Made by a program: the position numbers and the translations under genes
Shown here: piece by piece, positions 37,174-47,278 of the stretch
How the letters are laid out: each line of letters opens with the position of its first letter
Numbering within the stretch: position 1 is the stretch's first letter
Source: Streptomyces sp. CB01580
GTDB taxonomy: Bacteria; Actinomycetota; Actinomycetes; Streptomycetales; Streptomycetaceae
DNA: 64,000 nucleotides
Assembly (NCBI RefSeq): GCF_001905795.1
Contig: NZ_LIXJ01000004.1
Span: 366,409-430,408 of the forward strand
Direction: 5' to 3'
Notes under the pieces: model-generated
Databases searched by the model: none
What the model was told of the DNA's origin: nothing
Seen by the model: only the letters and a program-made list of their open reading frames with translations

Positions 37174-37560
37174 ATGCCGCGTATCACTGCCGCACAGTTC
37201 TCCTACGGTTCGGTCACCGTCGTCTTCTCGACCCTCGCCATGCTGCTGCTCTCCCGTACGGAATCGGGGATCGGCATCGCCGTCATCGGCACCGCGGCGC
37301 TGGCGCTCGGTCTGCTGGTGGCCGTGACGGTAGCCCGTCCCGCCCCGGTGACGGCAGGGAGGTCCGCGCGGGCCGGGGCCGCGGCTCGTACGCACCGGGA
37401 CGCGGTCTCCGCCGCCGTCGAGACCGAGGGGCTCGCCCTCGACGAACTCCGGACGCCGGCCCCGGAGCCGTCCTCGGCGCCCCACGAGAGCGGACGGGCC
37501 GTCACGGCGCGCACGGAGCCCGCGGACCACCACCGGGACGAGCGCTCCCTGCGGCGCTGA
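37174..37560 (+). CDS. Small membrane protein, two TM helices
   Basis: 128 residues from ATG 37174 (GAGGACGG upstream). PRITAAQFSYGSVTVVFSTL opens the first helix, and SGIGIAVIGTAALALGLLVA is the second; a hydrophilic tail of about 70 residues (Ala/Glu/Arg/Pro-rich) follows. No recognised domain. It is divergent from the protease gene across the control region above. Confidence 0.65.
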   Translation: MPRITAAQFSYGSVTVVFSTLAMLLLSRTESGIGIAVIGTAALALGLLVAVTVARPAPVTAGRSARAGAAARTHRDAVSAAVETEGLALDELRTPAPEPSSAPHESGRAVTARTEPADHHRDERSLRR

Positions 37561-37880
37561 CCCACCTCGCGGCACACCGGCCCCGGCGGGTCCTGCTCGG
37601 GCCCGGCCGAGTCGACCGAGGCGAGAGCCAACAGGACGGAACAGGGCGGAAGCCGGGAGGGCATGACCGCGGTCCCTCTCCCGGCTCCGGGGCGCCGGCA
37701 GGCCGAACCGGTCCTCATCGCGTTCACATCGACGTCTCCGCACCGCCTGGCGCGGCAACGACCGCCCGCCGCGACCGCCCGCGGCCCCGGGTGACGGCGA
37801 GGGCGGGAAGGAGCCGGCCGGGCGGGGCGTCAGGGACTGTCTTCGCGCACGGCCCGGGTCCCGCCCCCGGTCCGAGGTCC
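37561..37880. other. Gene-free convergent region
   Basis: 320 bases between two converging genes. Composition is GC-rich with no ribosome site plus frame that looks like a protein on either strand. No obvious hairpin longer than about 8 bp. Confidence 0.5.
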
Positions 37881-38687
37881 TCAGGTCGTCTGGACGACCA
37901 CCGTCTTCGCCGCCTTGTCGTGGAGGCTCTGCCGGTACGGCTTGTCCGTGAACATGAACACGATGAGGATCAGCCACCACAGACACGGGCAGCACAGCAG
38001 CGCCGGCAACCACAGCACCACCGCGCGCAGGAACGACGTCCCGGTGTCCGGCACCCGGCCGTCGTTGAGCATCGCCACGCGCAGCTTCATCAGCCGCTTG
38101 CCGATGGTGCGGCCGTCCTTGTGCGTGAAGTACGTGTCGTAGGCGACGTAGGCCACCAGTCCGATCAGCGACCAGATCATCTGGTGACCGCTGTACGTCT
38201 GGCTGAAGAGGTCGCCGACGTCGGCGTTGCCGTTGGTGGTGTTGGCGTTGTTCCTCACCCCGACAGCTCCGCCCCACGGCAGGGAGATCAGATAGAGCGG
38301 GATCGAGATGATGAGGAAGTCGACCAGTCGGGCCAGGATCCGTTTGCCCGGTTCGGCGAGCGGCGGCATCCCCGCCAGCGGGTCCACGCCCCCATACGGC
38401 CCTCCGCCGCCGTAGGGGCCGGGACCGTACGGCGGCGGAGGGGGTGGCGGCATGCTCCCGTAGGGCGAACCCGACGACGGACCGGGGCCGGGGCCGGGGG
38501 GCGGACCGGGCGGCGGCCCCTGGGGCTCCTGCGGCCCAGGGGGCTCCTGCGGTCCGTGCGGCTCTTGCGGGCCCTGAGCCTGCCCCGGTTCGGACGACCA
38601 CGACTCGGACGGCCGCGGCTCCTGCGGCTTCTTGCGGAACGGGTCGTCCTCGGGCGGCTCTCCGGACGTCGGCTGATCGTTGCTCAT
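37881..38687 (-). CDS. RDD family membrane protein
   Basis: 268 residues. A Pro/Gln/Gly-rich N-terminal cytoplasmic region (1-115, with PQEP repeats and a run of Pro and Gly-Tyr) precedes an RDD domain: GKRILARLVDFLIISIPLYL, GLVAYVAYDTYFTHKDGRTI, GKRLMKLRVAMLNDGRVPDT and DKPYRQSLHDKAAKTVVV. Three or four TM helices. RDD proteins are widespread; some act in Na+/H+ or drug-related membrane functions, but this one's role is unknown. It lies next to a second RDD gene on the same strand. Confidence 0.9.
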   Translation of the reverse strand: MSNDQPTSGEPPEDDPFRKKPQEPRPSESWSSEPGQAQGPQEPHGPQEPPGPQEPQGPPPGPPPGPGPGPSSGSPYGSMPPPPPPPYGPGPYGGGGPYGGVDPLAGMPPLAEPGKRILARLVDFLIISIPLYLISLPWGGAVGVRNNANTTNGNADVGDLFSQTYSGHQMIWSLIGLVAYVAYDTYFTHKDGRTIGKRLMKLRVAMLNDGRVPDTGTSFLRAVVLWLPALLCCPCLWWLILIVFMFTDKPYRQSLHDKAAKTVVVQTT

Positions 38688-38855
38688 GGGGGCAGTGCAT
38701 CCCGGCCCGGGACCGCCCGCAACGGCTCAGGTGCGTTCGGGGGAACGCCTCGGCCCCCGGCGGCTCACCCGATGGGCCGCCACCCGGAGGAGTGGCCTCC
38801 GCAGGGCGACGGCGCGCGCGGGACCCCGCCCGCCGCTCCGCCCCGTGAGACCGTC

Positions 38856-40721
38856 TCAGCCCGCGACGAAGGTGTGTGCCGCCTTGTCGTGCCAGCACTG
38901 GCGCCACGGACGGTCGAACAGGCACCACAGCACGTTGGCCACGCCGATCACCAGGAGTCCCAGTACCCCGTACACCAGCCAGCGGCGCAACGCGGCACCG
39001 AAGGACGGGGGCCCGTGCGACTCGATGTCCCGTACTTCGAGTCCGCAGAGCTTCTTGCCGAGCGTACGGCCCCACTTCGCGGTCGGCAGCGCCTCCAGCA
39101 GGACACCGAGGACGAGGAACGCTCCGAGCACCGCGCCGAACAGACCGGCCGTGGTGGGGTCCACCAGCCAGACGGTGACCGTCCGGCCGGACGTCCTCGC
39201 CACGTCGATCTTCGCGTCGATGTGGTCCAGCGCCCGTGAGACGAGCGGGAACCCGATCGCACCGACGAGAGCGCCCAGCACCACCGTGTCGACGAGCCGG
39301 GCGACGAACCGCTTCCCGAGTCCGGCGGGCCGGGCCGACGCCTGGGCCCGCGCCAGTTGCTGGAAGGGGTCGTCGACCGGCGGCTTCCAGGGCGTGACGG
39401 GCTGGTCCGGCTGCTGCCCGCCCGCCGCGCCGAGTTGCGGCTGGGGCTGGGGCTGCTGGGCCTGGTGCGGGAGGCGGGGCTGCTGGAGGTGCGACGGAGG
39501 CTGGAGCGGCGACTGGGGCTGCTGAGGACGCTGGGGCTGCTGCGCTTGTGGCTGCTGAGGCTGGGGCTGCTGGGGTGCCGCCGGGGCCGGCTGCGCGTTT
39601 CCGTGGGCCTGGGCCCAGGGGGTGCCCGCCCCGCCGGGACCCGGGCTCGCGGGCGCGGCGGGACTCGGGGCCGGGGCGGCGGCCGACGCCGGGCCCGGAA
39701 CCGCCGGGCTCCGGACCGGGTTCGGATTCGGGTTCGCGGGCGCGGCGGGCACGGACACCGGGCCCTGGGCCGGGACGGGTCCGGGACCCGTGCTCGGCGC
39801 CGGGGCCGACGCGTCGGCCCCGGGAGAGGGCGGGCGGATCGCCATCGTCCCGTTCTCGGGCGGCTGCCCAGGAGTCCGGGAGGCGGGCGGTCGGTTGCCC
39901 TGGTCCACCGCGCGGAGGGTGACGGTGTTCTCTGGTGCCTGACCGTCCCCGCCGCGCATGCCGGGCAGCGCGCCGTCGGCCGGGGCCCGCGAGGCGGGCT
40001 GCCGCGGGTCGGCGGGAACGGGATCGACGGGCGCGCGCGAGGCGGGCACCCGGCCGTCCGGCAGCCGGTCGGCCGACGGACCGTCAGCGGGCGTGCGGTC
40101 GGCCGGTGCCGGAGCCGCGGACGTACGCGGCTCCCGACCGGCCACCGACCCCGCACCCGCACCCGCACCCGCTCCAAAACCCCCGGAATCCGCGGAAGTC
40201 CCGGAACCGGGCAGGGGCATGGGCCCCGGCGGCAGCCCCGAATCGGTCCGGCCATCCGGCTCGCCCTGGCCGGTCGGCAGCGGGGTGGCGCCGGGCTGCG
40301 GCTGGGCACCCCAGGAGACCCGTCGGTCGTGTTCGCCGCCGAAGCCGGCCTGGCGGGAGGCGTCGGCCTGCCAGGCGGTGGCCGGTTCCGTGCGGTTGCC
40401 CGCCTGCGGCTCCTCGTCGAGGAAGACCGGGCCGGTCTCCTCCATCGGCGTCTCCGCCGACACGACGGCCGGAACGGAGGGGTCCGAGGGGACCGGCGGG
40501 ACGGACGAGGCGAAGAGGACCGGTGAGTCCGGCTGCTGCGGCCGGTGCTGCCGGCCGGCGGGCGACGCGGGCATCGGCTCGCCCTGCTGCGGGGCCGGGC
40601 GACTCGTACCGGGCACCCACGAAGCGCCGTTCCAGTACCGGACGTATCCAGGAATGGAGGGATCGGGGTAGTAGCCCTCACGGGGGCTTTCGTCACCGGG
40701 TGCCGGAGTTGGGGCGCTCAT
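38856..40721 (-). CDS. DUF2510 / RDD membrane protein with long disordered linker
   Basis: 621 residues from ATG 40721 (MSAPTPAPGDESP). The N-terminus has a DUF2510 motif (GYYPDPSIPGYVRYWNGASW). About 430 residues of Pro/Ala/Gln/Gly-rich linker follow, with QQPQPQQPQ repeats near 370-430. A C-terminal RDD domain (GLGKRFVARLVDTVVLGALV, KWGRTLGKKLCGLEVRDIES, CLFDRPWRQCWHDKAAHTFV) ends it. The shared C-terminal RQxWHDKAAxTFV motif shows it is paralogous to its neighbour. DUF2510 often sits at the cytoplasmic side of membrane proteins in Actinobacteria. Confidence 0.9.
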   Translation of the reverse strand: MSAPTPAPGDESPREGYYPDPSIPGYVRYWNGASWVPGTSRPAPQQGEPMPASPAGRQHRPQQPDSPVLFASSVPPVPSDPSVPAVVSAETPMEETGPVFLDEEPQAGNRTEPATAWQADASRQAGFGGEHDRRVSWGAQPQPGATPLPTGQGEPDGRTDSGLPPGPMPLPGSGTSADSGGFGAGAGAGAGSVAGREPRTSAAPAPADRTPADGPSADRLPDGRVPASRAPVDPVPADPRQPASRAPADGALPGMRGGDGQAPENTVTLRAVDQGNRPPASRTPGQPPENGTMAIRPPSPGADASAPAPSTGPGPVPAQGPVSVPAAPANPNPNPVRSPAVPGPASAAAPAPSPAAPASPGPGGAGTPWAQAHGNAQPAPAAPQQPQPQQPQAQQPQRPQQPQSPLQPPSHLQQPRLPHQAQQPQPQPQLGAAGGQQPDQPVTPWKPPVDDPFQQLARAQASARPAGLGKRFVARLVDTVVLGALVGAIGFPLVSRALDHIDAKIDVARTSGRTVTVWLVDPTTAGLFGAVLGAFLVLGVLLEALPTAKWGRTLGKKLCGLEVRDIESHGPPSFGAALRRWLVYGVLGLLVIGVANVLWCLFDRPWRQCWHDKAAHTFVAG

Positions 40722-40933
40722 CACCGTGGTCCCGTATCTCTTCGAGGCCTCAAATCAACGGGTCCACATCTATCAGACACCCGCCCGCCCCCGGGCCGGT
40801 CCAGGGGTTTGGGCCACTTTCCGGCCTTCCTGAAATTTTTTTCCCGAAGTCGCGTAATAGTTGGCGTGGAGTGCGCTCTCTCCAGTGCGGGCCGGTCATG
40901 GGACCGGTTCACGGACACCGAGAGGACGCCCTC

Positions 40934-41410
40934 ATGAACACCGTCGTGGAACGCGATCTGGAGCTCAAGCTGGTTCTGTCGCCCGAGCGCAGCATCCCCG
41001 TCCCCGCCCGGTTGACGTACCGCGCGAAGGACCCGTACGCCGTGCACATCGACTTCCACATCGGCTCCGAGTTCCCCGTCCACTGGACCTTCGCCCGCGA
41101 CCTGTTGGTCGAGGGCGTCTTCCGGCCGTGCGGGCACGGGGATGTACGGATCTGGCCGACCAAGATCGAACGGCGCAACGTCGTCTTCGTGGCGCTGTCC
41201 TCCCCCGACGGCAACGCTCTTCTGGAGATGCCGTCGGCCGCCGTGGCCGCCTGGATGGAGCGGACCCTGCGCATGGTCCCGCCGGGCACGGAGACCGAGC
41301 GGCTGGGTATCGACGAGGCGCTCGCCGAGCTGCTCGCCCCGCTGCCCGCCGACGACCTGTGGGTGAGCGACCCCTGGCTCTCGGACGAGTCGCAGGACGG
41401 CGACGCATGA
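40934..41410 (+). CDS. ssgG: SsgA-like sporulation/cell-division protein, probably SsgG
   Basis: 158 residues. LVLSPERSIPVPARLTYRAK and DPYAVHIDFHIGSEFPVHWT are the SALP family signatures; FARDLLVEGVFRPCGHGDVR and PSAAVAAWMERTLRMVPPGT follow. SALPs occur only in sporulating Actinobacteria and guide septum placement and wall remodelling. The acidic C-terminus and the neighbourhood (RDD genes, FAD oxidase, TPR, hppD) fit SsgG, which in S. coelicolor marks sporulation septum sites (recalled knowledge). Upstream bases 40836-40860 include an AT-rich stretch that may hold the promoter. Confidence 0.88.
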   Translation: MNTVVERDLELKLVLSPERSIPVPARLTYRAKDPYAVHIDFHIGSEFPVHWTFARDLLVEGVFRPCGHGDVRIWPTKIERRNVVFVALSSPDGNALLEMPSAAVAAWMERTLRMVPPGTETERLGIDEALAELLAPLPADDLWVSDPWLSDESQDGDA

Positions 41411-41540
41411 GCGCGCGGAACCGGGGCACGCGGGATCCGGAGCACGACGGGTCCGAGCCCGCGGCGCCCGAGTCCGCGGGGCGCGAGCCCGCGCGACCCG
41501 AGCGTGCTGCGACTGAACCGCCCGGAGCGGGCGGCCGATG

Positions 41541-42908
41541 TCAGAACACCTTGCCCGGGTTGAGCAGCCCCAGCGGGTCGAACGCCTGCTTGATCCCCCG
41601 GTGCAGCTCGACGCCCACCTCGCCGAGTTCCCGCGCCAGCCACTCCTTCTTCAGGACGCCGACGCCGTGTTCACCGGTGATCGTGCCGCCGAGTTCCAGG
41701 CCGAGCGCCATGATCTCGTCGAAGGACTCGCGTGCCCGTCGGCTCTCGTCGGCGTCGGTGTGGTCGAAGCAGACGACGGGATGGGTGTTGCCGTCCCCCG
41801 CGTGCGCGCAGACACCGATGGTGAGGGCGTACTTCTCGGCGATGGCGGCCGTTCCTTCGAGCATCGCGCCGAGCTTCGAACGGGGTACGCACACGTCGTC
41901 GATCATCGTGGCCGACGCGACGGTCTCCAGCGCCGTGAGCGACATCCTCCGCGCCCGCAGCAGCAGTTCGGACTCGGCGGCGTCCTCGGCGGGGACCACC
42001 TCCGTGGCACCCGCGGCGGTGCACAGCTCGCCGACGGCGGCCAGGTCGGCCGACGGGTCCGGGGTGTCGAAGGCGGCGAGCAGGAGCGCCTCGGTGCTGT
42101 CGGGCAGGCCCATGGCGGCCATCCGGTTGACGGCCCGGATGGTCGTACGGTCCATCAGTTCGAGGAGTGATGGGGTGTGACCACGCTCCATGATCCGGCA
42201 GATCGCGTCGCAGGCGGTCGCCGCGCTCGGGAACTCGGCGGCCAGCACCAGCTGCCGCGGCGGTCGCGGCTTGAGCGCCAGCACGGCCCTGACGACGATG
42301 CCGAGGCTGCCCTCCGAGCCGACGAACAGGCGGGTGAGGTCGTAACCGGCGACGCCCTTCGCGGTGCGGCGCCCGGTGGTGAGCAGGCGTCCGTCGGCCA
42401 GGACGACGTCCAGACCGAGTACGTACTCCGCCGTGACCCCGTACTTCACGCAGCACAGGCCGCCGGACGCGGTGCCGATGTTGCCGCCGATGGTGCACAT
42501 CTCCCAACTGGAGGGATCCGGCGGGTAGAAGAGGCCGACTTCGTCGACCGCCCGGGACAGTACCGCGTTGACGACGCCCGGTTCGACGACGGCGATCCGG
42601 TCGACCGGATCGATCTCCAGAATCCGGTCCATCTTCACCAGGGACAGCACGATGCAGCCGTCGGAGGCGTTGGCCGCGCCCGACAGGCCGGTGCGGGCTC
42701 CCTGCGGGACGACCGGGACGCGCAACGCCGTCGCGGTGCGCATCACGTGCTGGACCTGCTCGACCGTACGCGGAAGCACGACGACGGCGGGTGTGCCCGC
42801 GTCGCAGAAGCTCGCCATGTCCCGGGCGTACGAGGCGGTGACGTCCGGATCGGTGATCAGGGCCTCGGCGGGAAGTCCCGTACGCAGTTGTTCGAGAAGT
42901 CCAGTCAT
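41541..42908 (-). CDS. FAD-linked oxidase, GlcD-like (glycolate/lactate oxidase family)
   Basis: 455 residues, standard for GlcD/VAO-type D-2-hydroxyacid oxidases. The PCMH FAD domain shows VVLPRTVEQVQHVMRTATAL, RVPVVPQGARTGLSGAANAS, CTIGGNIGTASGGLCCVKYG and GRRTAKGVAGYDLTRLFVGS. The C-terminal domain has ADHPV-type HAGDGNTHPVVCFDH and ITGEHGVGVLKKEWL (metal/substrate residues). It oxidises a 2-hydroxyacid to a 2-oxoacid. It is not next to glcE/glcF, so the electron acceptor is unclear. Convergent with ssgG, divergent from the TPR gene. Confidence 0.93.
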   Translation of the reverse strand: MTGLLEQLRTGLPAEALITDPDVTASYARDMASFCDAGTPAVVVLPRTVEQVQHVMRTATALRVPVVPQGARTGLSGAANASDGCIVLSLVKMDRILEIDPVDRIAVVEPGVVNAVLSRAVDEVGLFYPPDPSSWEMCTIGGNIGTASGGLCCVKYGVTAEYVLGLDVVLADGRLLTTGRRTAKGVAGYDLTRLFVGSEGSLGIVVRAVLALKPRPPRQLVLAAEFPSAATACDAICRIMERGHTPSLLELMDRTTIRAVNRMAAMGLPDSTEALLLAAFDTPDPSADLAAVGELCTAAGATEVVPAEDAAESELLLRARRMSLTALETVASATMIDDVCVPRSKLGAMLEGTAAIAEKYALTIGVCAHAGDGNTHPVVCFDHTDADESRRARESFDEIMALGLELGGTITGEHGVGVLKKEWLARELGEVGVELHRGIKQAFDPLGLLNPGKVF

Positions 42909-43005
42909 GATCCAAGACTGGCACCCGGCCCCATTGGTGTGAACCCGTCGGCGGCGACCTCCGGACAGCGCAGCGTGATCATCTTACCGACGCAGAGTGA
43001 TCGGC

Positions 43006-44670
43006 ATGGATGCCACGCCGCAGCGGCCTCCGAAGCCGCAGCCACCCCCGAAACCTCAGCCGCCTCCGAAACTCCAATGGCCCCTGAAGCCCCAATGGCC
43101 GCTGAAATCCCGATGGCCGCTGAAACTCCAGCTGCCCCGGCGACCCGAGAAGTCGAAGTCGCAGAAGACTCGAAAGCCCCGTGATCCGGCCGCGTCGCTG
43201 CGGTGGGCCGCCACGGGCCTGGTGGTGGGTGCGTCGCTGATGGCGGGCGTGACGGTGGTCGCGCCGGACGACGGGGAGGAGTCCGCGCCGCCCGCCCCGG
43301 GGCCGGTCGCGCGCGCTCTGAGGGCCTCGGACCTGGGGTACCCGGTCTCGCTTCCGGATCTGGAGGCGCTGATCGAGAACTACCGGCAGCGGCTGGAACG
43401 GCATCCCTCCGACGCGCGGTCGTGGGCCGTCCTCGGCACCGCGTACGTGGAACGGGCCAGGCGCTCCGCCGACGCGTCGTACCACGTCCGGGCCGAGCAG
43501 GCGCTGAAGCGCTCGCTGCGCGCCGAGCCGGACGAGAAGAGGAACGCCGCCGCCCGGGTGGCGATGGCGCGGCTCGCCGACGCCCGGCGCGACTTCGCCG
43601 CGGCGAAGAAGTGGGGCGAGGAGGTGCGGGCGCGGCATCCGGAGGAGTGGGCGGTGTACCCGGCGCTGGCCGAGGCGTACGAAGGTCTCGGGGACCTCGC
43701 CTCCTCGCGCGCGGCGGTACGGCGGTTCGCGGAGCTGCGGCCCGGGGTCGAGGCACTGCTGCTGACCGCGCGGACGCAGCAGGGCATGGGCCGGGACGAG
43801 GACGCGGTGGCGAGCGCGCGGGACGCGGCGGACCGGGCGGACACGCCCGCGCGGAAGGTGGAGTGCCTGTATCTGCTGGGCGAACTGGCGTGGGAGCGAG
43901 GCGAGCCGCAGGAGGCGGTGGCGCAGTACGGCGCGGCGCTGACGGTCGAGCGCGATCACCGTCCGTCGCTCGCGGGCCGGGCCAGGGCGCTGGTGGCGCT
44001 CGGCCGGGCGGACGAGGCGCGGCGCGACTACGAGGCCGCGCTGGCCGATCAGCCGAATCCCGCGTTCCTGCTGGAGCTGGGCGAGTTGCACGAGTCGCTG
44101 GGCCGGAACGCGAAGGCGCGGGAGCAGTACGAGCGGCTGCGCTCGTCCCTCTCGCGGGACCAGGAGCAGGGCGTGGACAACGCGCTGCTGCGCGGCCGTT
44201 TCGAGGCGGTGCACGGGGAGCCGACGGCGGCGGTGGCGCTGCTGACCGCCGAGTGGGCGCGGTCGCACCGCAGTGCCGCGGTGGCGGACGCGCTGGGCTG
44301 GGCGCTGCATCTGTCGGGCGACTCGGCGGCGGCGCTGCCGTACGCGGAACGGGCGGTCGCCGCCGGTGCCCGGAACGCCTCGTACGTGTCCCGTCTCGGG
44401 GCGATCCAGTGGGCGTTGGAGGACTACGGACCGGCGCGGCGCCATCTGACGGAGGCCCTGCGCATCAATCCGCACTTCTCGCCGCTGGAGGCCCCGGCCG
44501 CCCGCCGGGCACTGGACGCCCTGGACGGCCTGCCGACGGTCCTGCCGCGCGGTGTGCTCCCCGCCCCGGCACCGGCGGACGAGTCGGTCCCGCCCACGCC
44601 CGCGACCCCCGGGCCGCAGCGGCAGGCCCCCGCCGGGCCCCCGGTACCGCGCGCCGCGAACGGCGGCTGA
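43006..44670 (+). CDS. TPR-repeat membrane protein
   Basis: 554 residues from ATG 43006 (a GTG at 42997 is possible). The N-terminus carries PPK/WPLK repeats (QWPLK, RWPLK), then a TM helix (WAATGLVVGASLMAGVTVVA). The remaining length is a superhelical array of about 8-9 tetratricopeptide-like units (ALIENYRQRLERHPSDARSW, AVLGTAYVERARRSADASYH, LYLLGELAWERGEPQEAVAQ, ALVALGRADEARRDYEAAL, LGWALHLSGDSAAALPYAER) and a Pro-rich tail. Probably a scaffold on the outer face of the membrane. No strong ribosome site. Confidence 0.88.
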   Translation: MDATPQRPPKPQPPPKPQPPPKLQWPLKPQWPLKSRWPLKLQLPRRPEKSKSQKTRKPRDPAASLRWAATGLVVGASLMAGVTVVAPDDGEESAPPAPGPVARALRASDLGYPVSLPDLEALIENYRQRLERHPSDARSWAVLGTAYVERARRSADASYHVRAEQALKRSLRAEPDEKRNAAARVAMARLADARRDFAAAKKWGEEVRARHPEEWAVYPALAEAYEGLGDLASSRAAVRRFAELRPGVEALLLTARTQQGMGRDEDAVASARDAADRADTPARKVECLYLLGELAWERGEPQEAVAQYGAALTVERDHRPSLAGRARALVALGRADEARRDYEAALADQPNPAFLLELGELHESLGRNAKAREQYERLRSSLSRDQEQGVDNALLRGRFEAVHGEPTAAVALLTAEWARSHRSAAVADALGWALHLSGDSAAALPYAERAVAAGARNASYVSRLGAIQWALEDYGPARRHLTEALRINPHFSPLEAPAARRALDALDGLPTVLPRGVLPAPAPADESVPPTPATPGPQRQAPAGPPVPRAANGG

Positions 44671-44742
44671 CGCCCGGCGCCGGCGCCCGACGCCCGGTGA
44701 CCCGAGGCCGACGGGCCGGCCCGAGGGGGCGGTCGCCGCACG

Positions 44743-44784
44743 CGAGGGGCGGGGCCCCGGATCGCCCGGTGGCCCCGCCCCTCG
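44743..44784. terminator. Bidirectional terminator between TPR gene and hppD
   Basis: Perfect 14-bp inverted repeat CGAGGGGCGGGGCC / GGCCCCGCCCCTCG with a 14-base loop in the convergent interval. Confidence 0.88.
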
Positions 44785-44849
44785 TCCGTACCGTCGGCTT
44801 CGCGACCGCGGCCCGTACGGCTTCCGGCGCAGCGGTCATGCCCTCCGGC

Positions 44850-46103
<1,254 letters not shown>

Positions 46104-46128
46104 TCACAGTGACCCCCGGAGGCGGACC

Positions 46129-46602
46129 ATGGCGATCGATCATCTGGACGGCCGGCTCATCGTACTTCTGGCCCGCGAGCCCCGCATCGGCGTGCTGGAG
46201 GCGTCGCGGCGGCTGGGCGTGGCACGCGGGACGGTGCAGGCGCGTCTGGACCGGCTTCAGTCGAATGGAGTCATCCGCGGCTTCGGTCCGACCGTCGATC
46301 CGGCGGCGCTCGGCTACCCCGTCACCGCGTTCGCGACGCTGGAGATCAAACAGGGTCAAGGGGCCGACGTGCGGGCCCACTTGGCCGGTGTCCCGGAGGT
46401 TCTGGAGCTGCACACCACCACCGGGCACGGGGACATGCTCTGCCGGCTCGTCGCGCGTTCCAACGCCGATCTCCAGCGGGTGATCGACCGGGTTGTCGGT
46501 TTTGATGGCATCGTCCGGGCCTCCACGGCCATCGTCATGGAGAACCCGGTGCCGTTGCGTGTCATCCCGCTCGTCGAGCAGGCCGCGGGGGACGCCGACT
46601 GA
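46129..46602 (+). CDS. AsnC/Lrp-family transcriptional regulator
   Basis: 157 residues from ATG 46129, which follows GGAGG. HTH: LDGRLIVLLAREPRIGVLEA with SRRLGVARGTVQARLDRL; then RAM domain with FATLEIKQGQGADVRAHLAG, VLELHTTTGHGDMLCRLVAR and RVVGFDGIVRASTAIVM. The divergent hppD gene is the likely target, with tyrosine or a breakdown product as ligand. The transporter genes follow 28 bases downstream but are functionally unrelated in appearance. Confidence 0.92.
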   Translation: MAIDHLDGRLIVLLAREPRIGVLEASRRLGVARGTVQARLDRLQSNGVIRGFGPTVDPAALGYPVTAFATLEIKQGQGADVRAHLAGVPEVLELHTTTGHGDMLCRLVARSNADLQRVIDRVVGFDGIVRASTAIVMENPVPLRVIPLVEQAAGDAD

Positions 46603-46630
46603 CGACCGAGCCGAGGCCGAGGAGTGGCGT

Positions 46631-47278
46631 GTGAGCTTCTGGGAATATCTGGGCAACCGCCACCAACAACTGCTCACGGACGCGTTCCAGCACGTCAGCG
46701 CCGTGTTCCAGTGCATGGTCATCGCCACCGTGCTCGGGGTCCTGATCGGCGTCGTCACGTATCGCAGCGGCTGGGCGGGGTCGCTGGCCATCACGTCGAC
46801 GGCGACGGTGCTCACCATTCCCTCCCTCGCCGCGATCGGTCTGCTCATCCCGCTGGTCGGGCTCGGGGTGGCGCCCACGGTGATCACGCTGACGCTGTAC
46901 GGACTGCTGCCCATCGTCCGCAACTCCGTCGTGGGGCTGCGCGGCGTCGATCCGGCGCTCGTCGACGCGGCGAAGGGCATCGGGATGTCGCGGCCGGCCC
47001 GGCTGCTGCGAGTGGAACTGCCGTTGGCCTGGCCGCCGATCCTCACCGGCATCCGGGTGTCCACACAGATGCTGATGGGCATCGCCGCCATCGCCGCGTA
47101 CGCGTCCGGCCCCGGCCTGGGCAACGAGATCTTCCGCGGCATCGCCTCACTGGGCAGCGCCAATGCGATCAACCAGGTGCTCGCCGGAACGATCGGCATC
47201 GTCGTCCTCGCCCTGCTCTTCGACGCCGCGTACGTCCTGCTCGGGCGGCTCACCATTCCCGGGGGGATCCGTGCCTGA
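46631..47278 (+). CDS. Glycine betaine/choline-type ABC transporter permease (OpuCB/OpuCD-like)
   Basis: 215 residues from GTG 46631 (GAGGAG six bases before). Five to six TM helices and the permease EAA-type loop GLRGVDPALVDAAKGIGMSR followed by PARLLRVELPLAWPPILTGI. Osmoprotectant permeases of the OpuC/ProW class have this size. Its end overlaps the ATPase gene by 8 bases, first of a four-gene operon (permease, ATPase, permease, binding protein). Confidence 0.92.
   Translation: MSFWEYLGNRHQQLLTDAFQHVSAVFQCMVIATVLGVLIGVVTYRSGWAGSLAITSTATVLTIPSLAAIGLLIPLVGLGVAPTVITLTLYGLLPIVRNSVVGLRGVDPALVDAAKGIGMSRPARLLRVELPLAWPPILTGIRVSTQMLMGIAAIAAYASGPGLGNEIFRGIASLGSANAINQVLAGTIGIVVLALLFDAAYVLLGRLTIPGGIRA

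Noticed and set aside
41411..41540. Short frame starting at an ATG that overlaps the ssgG stop (ATGA)
   Set aside because: Ala/Glu/Pro/Arg repeats and runs into the convergent FAD oxidase gene; no conserved sequence visible.
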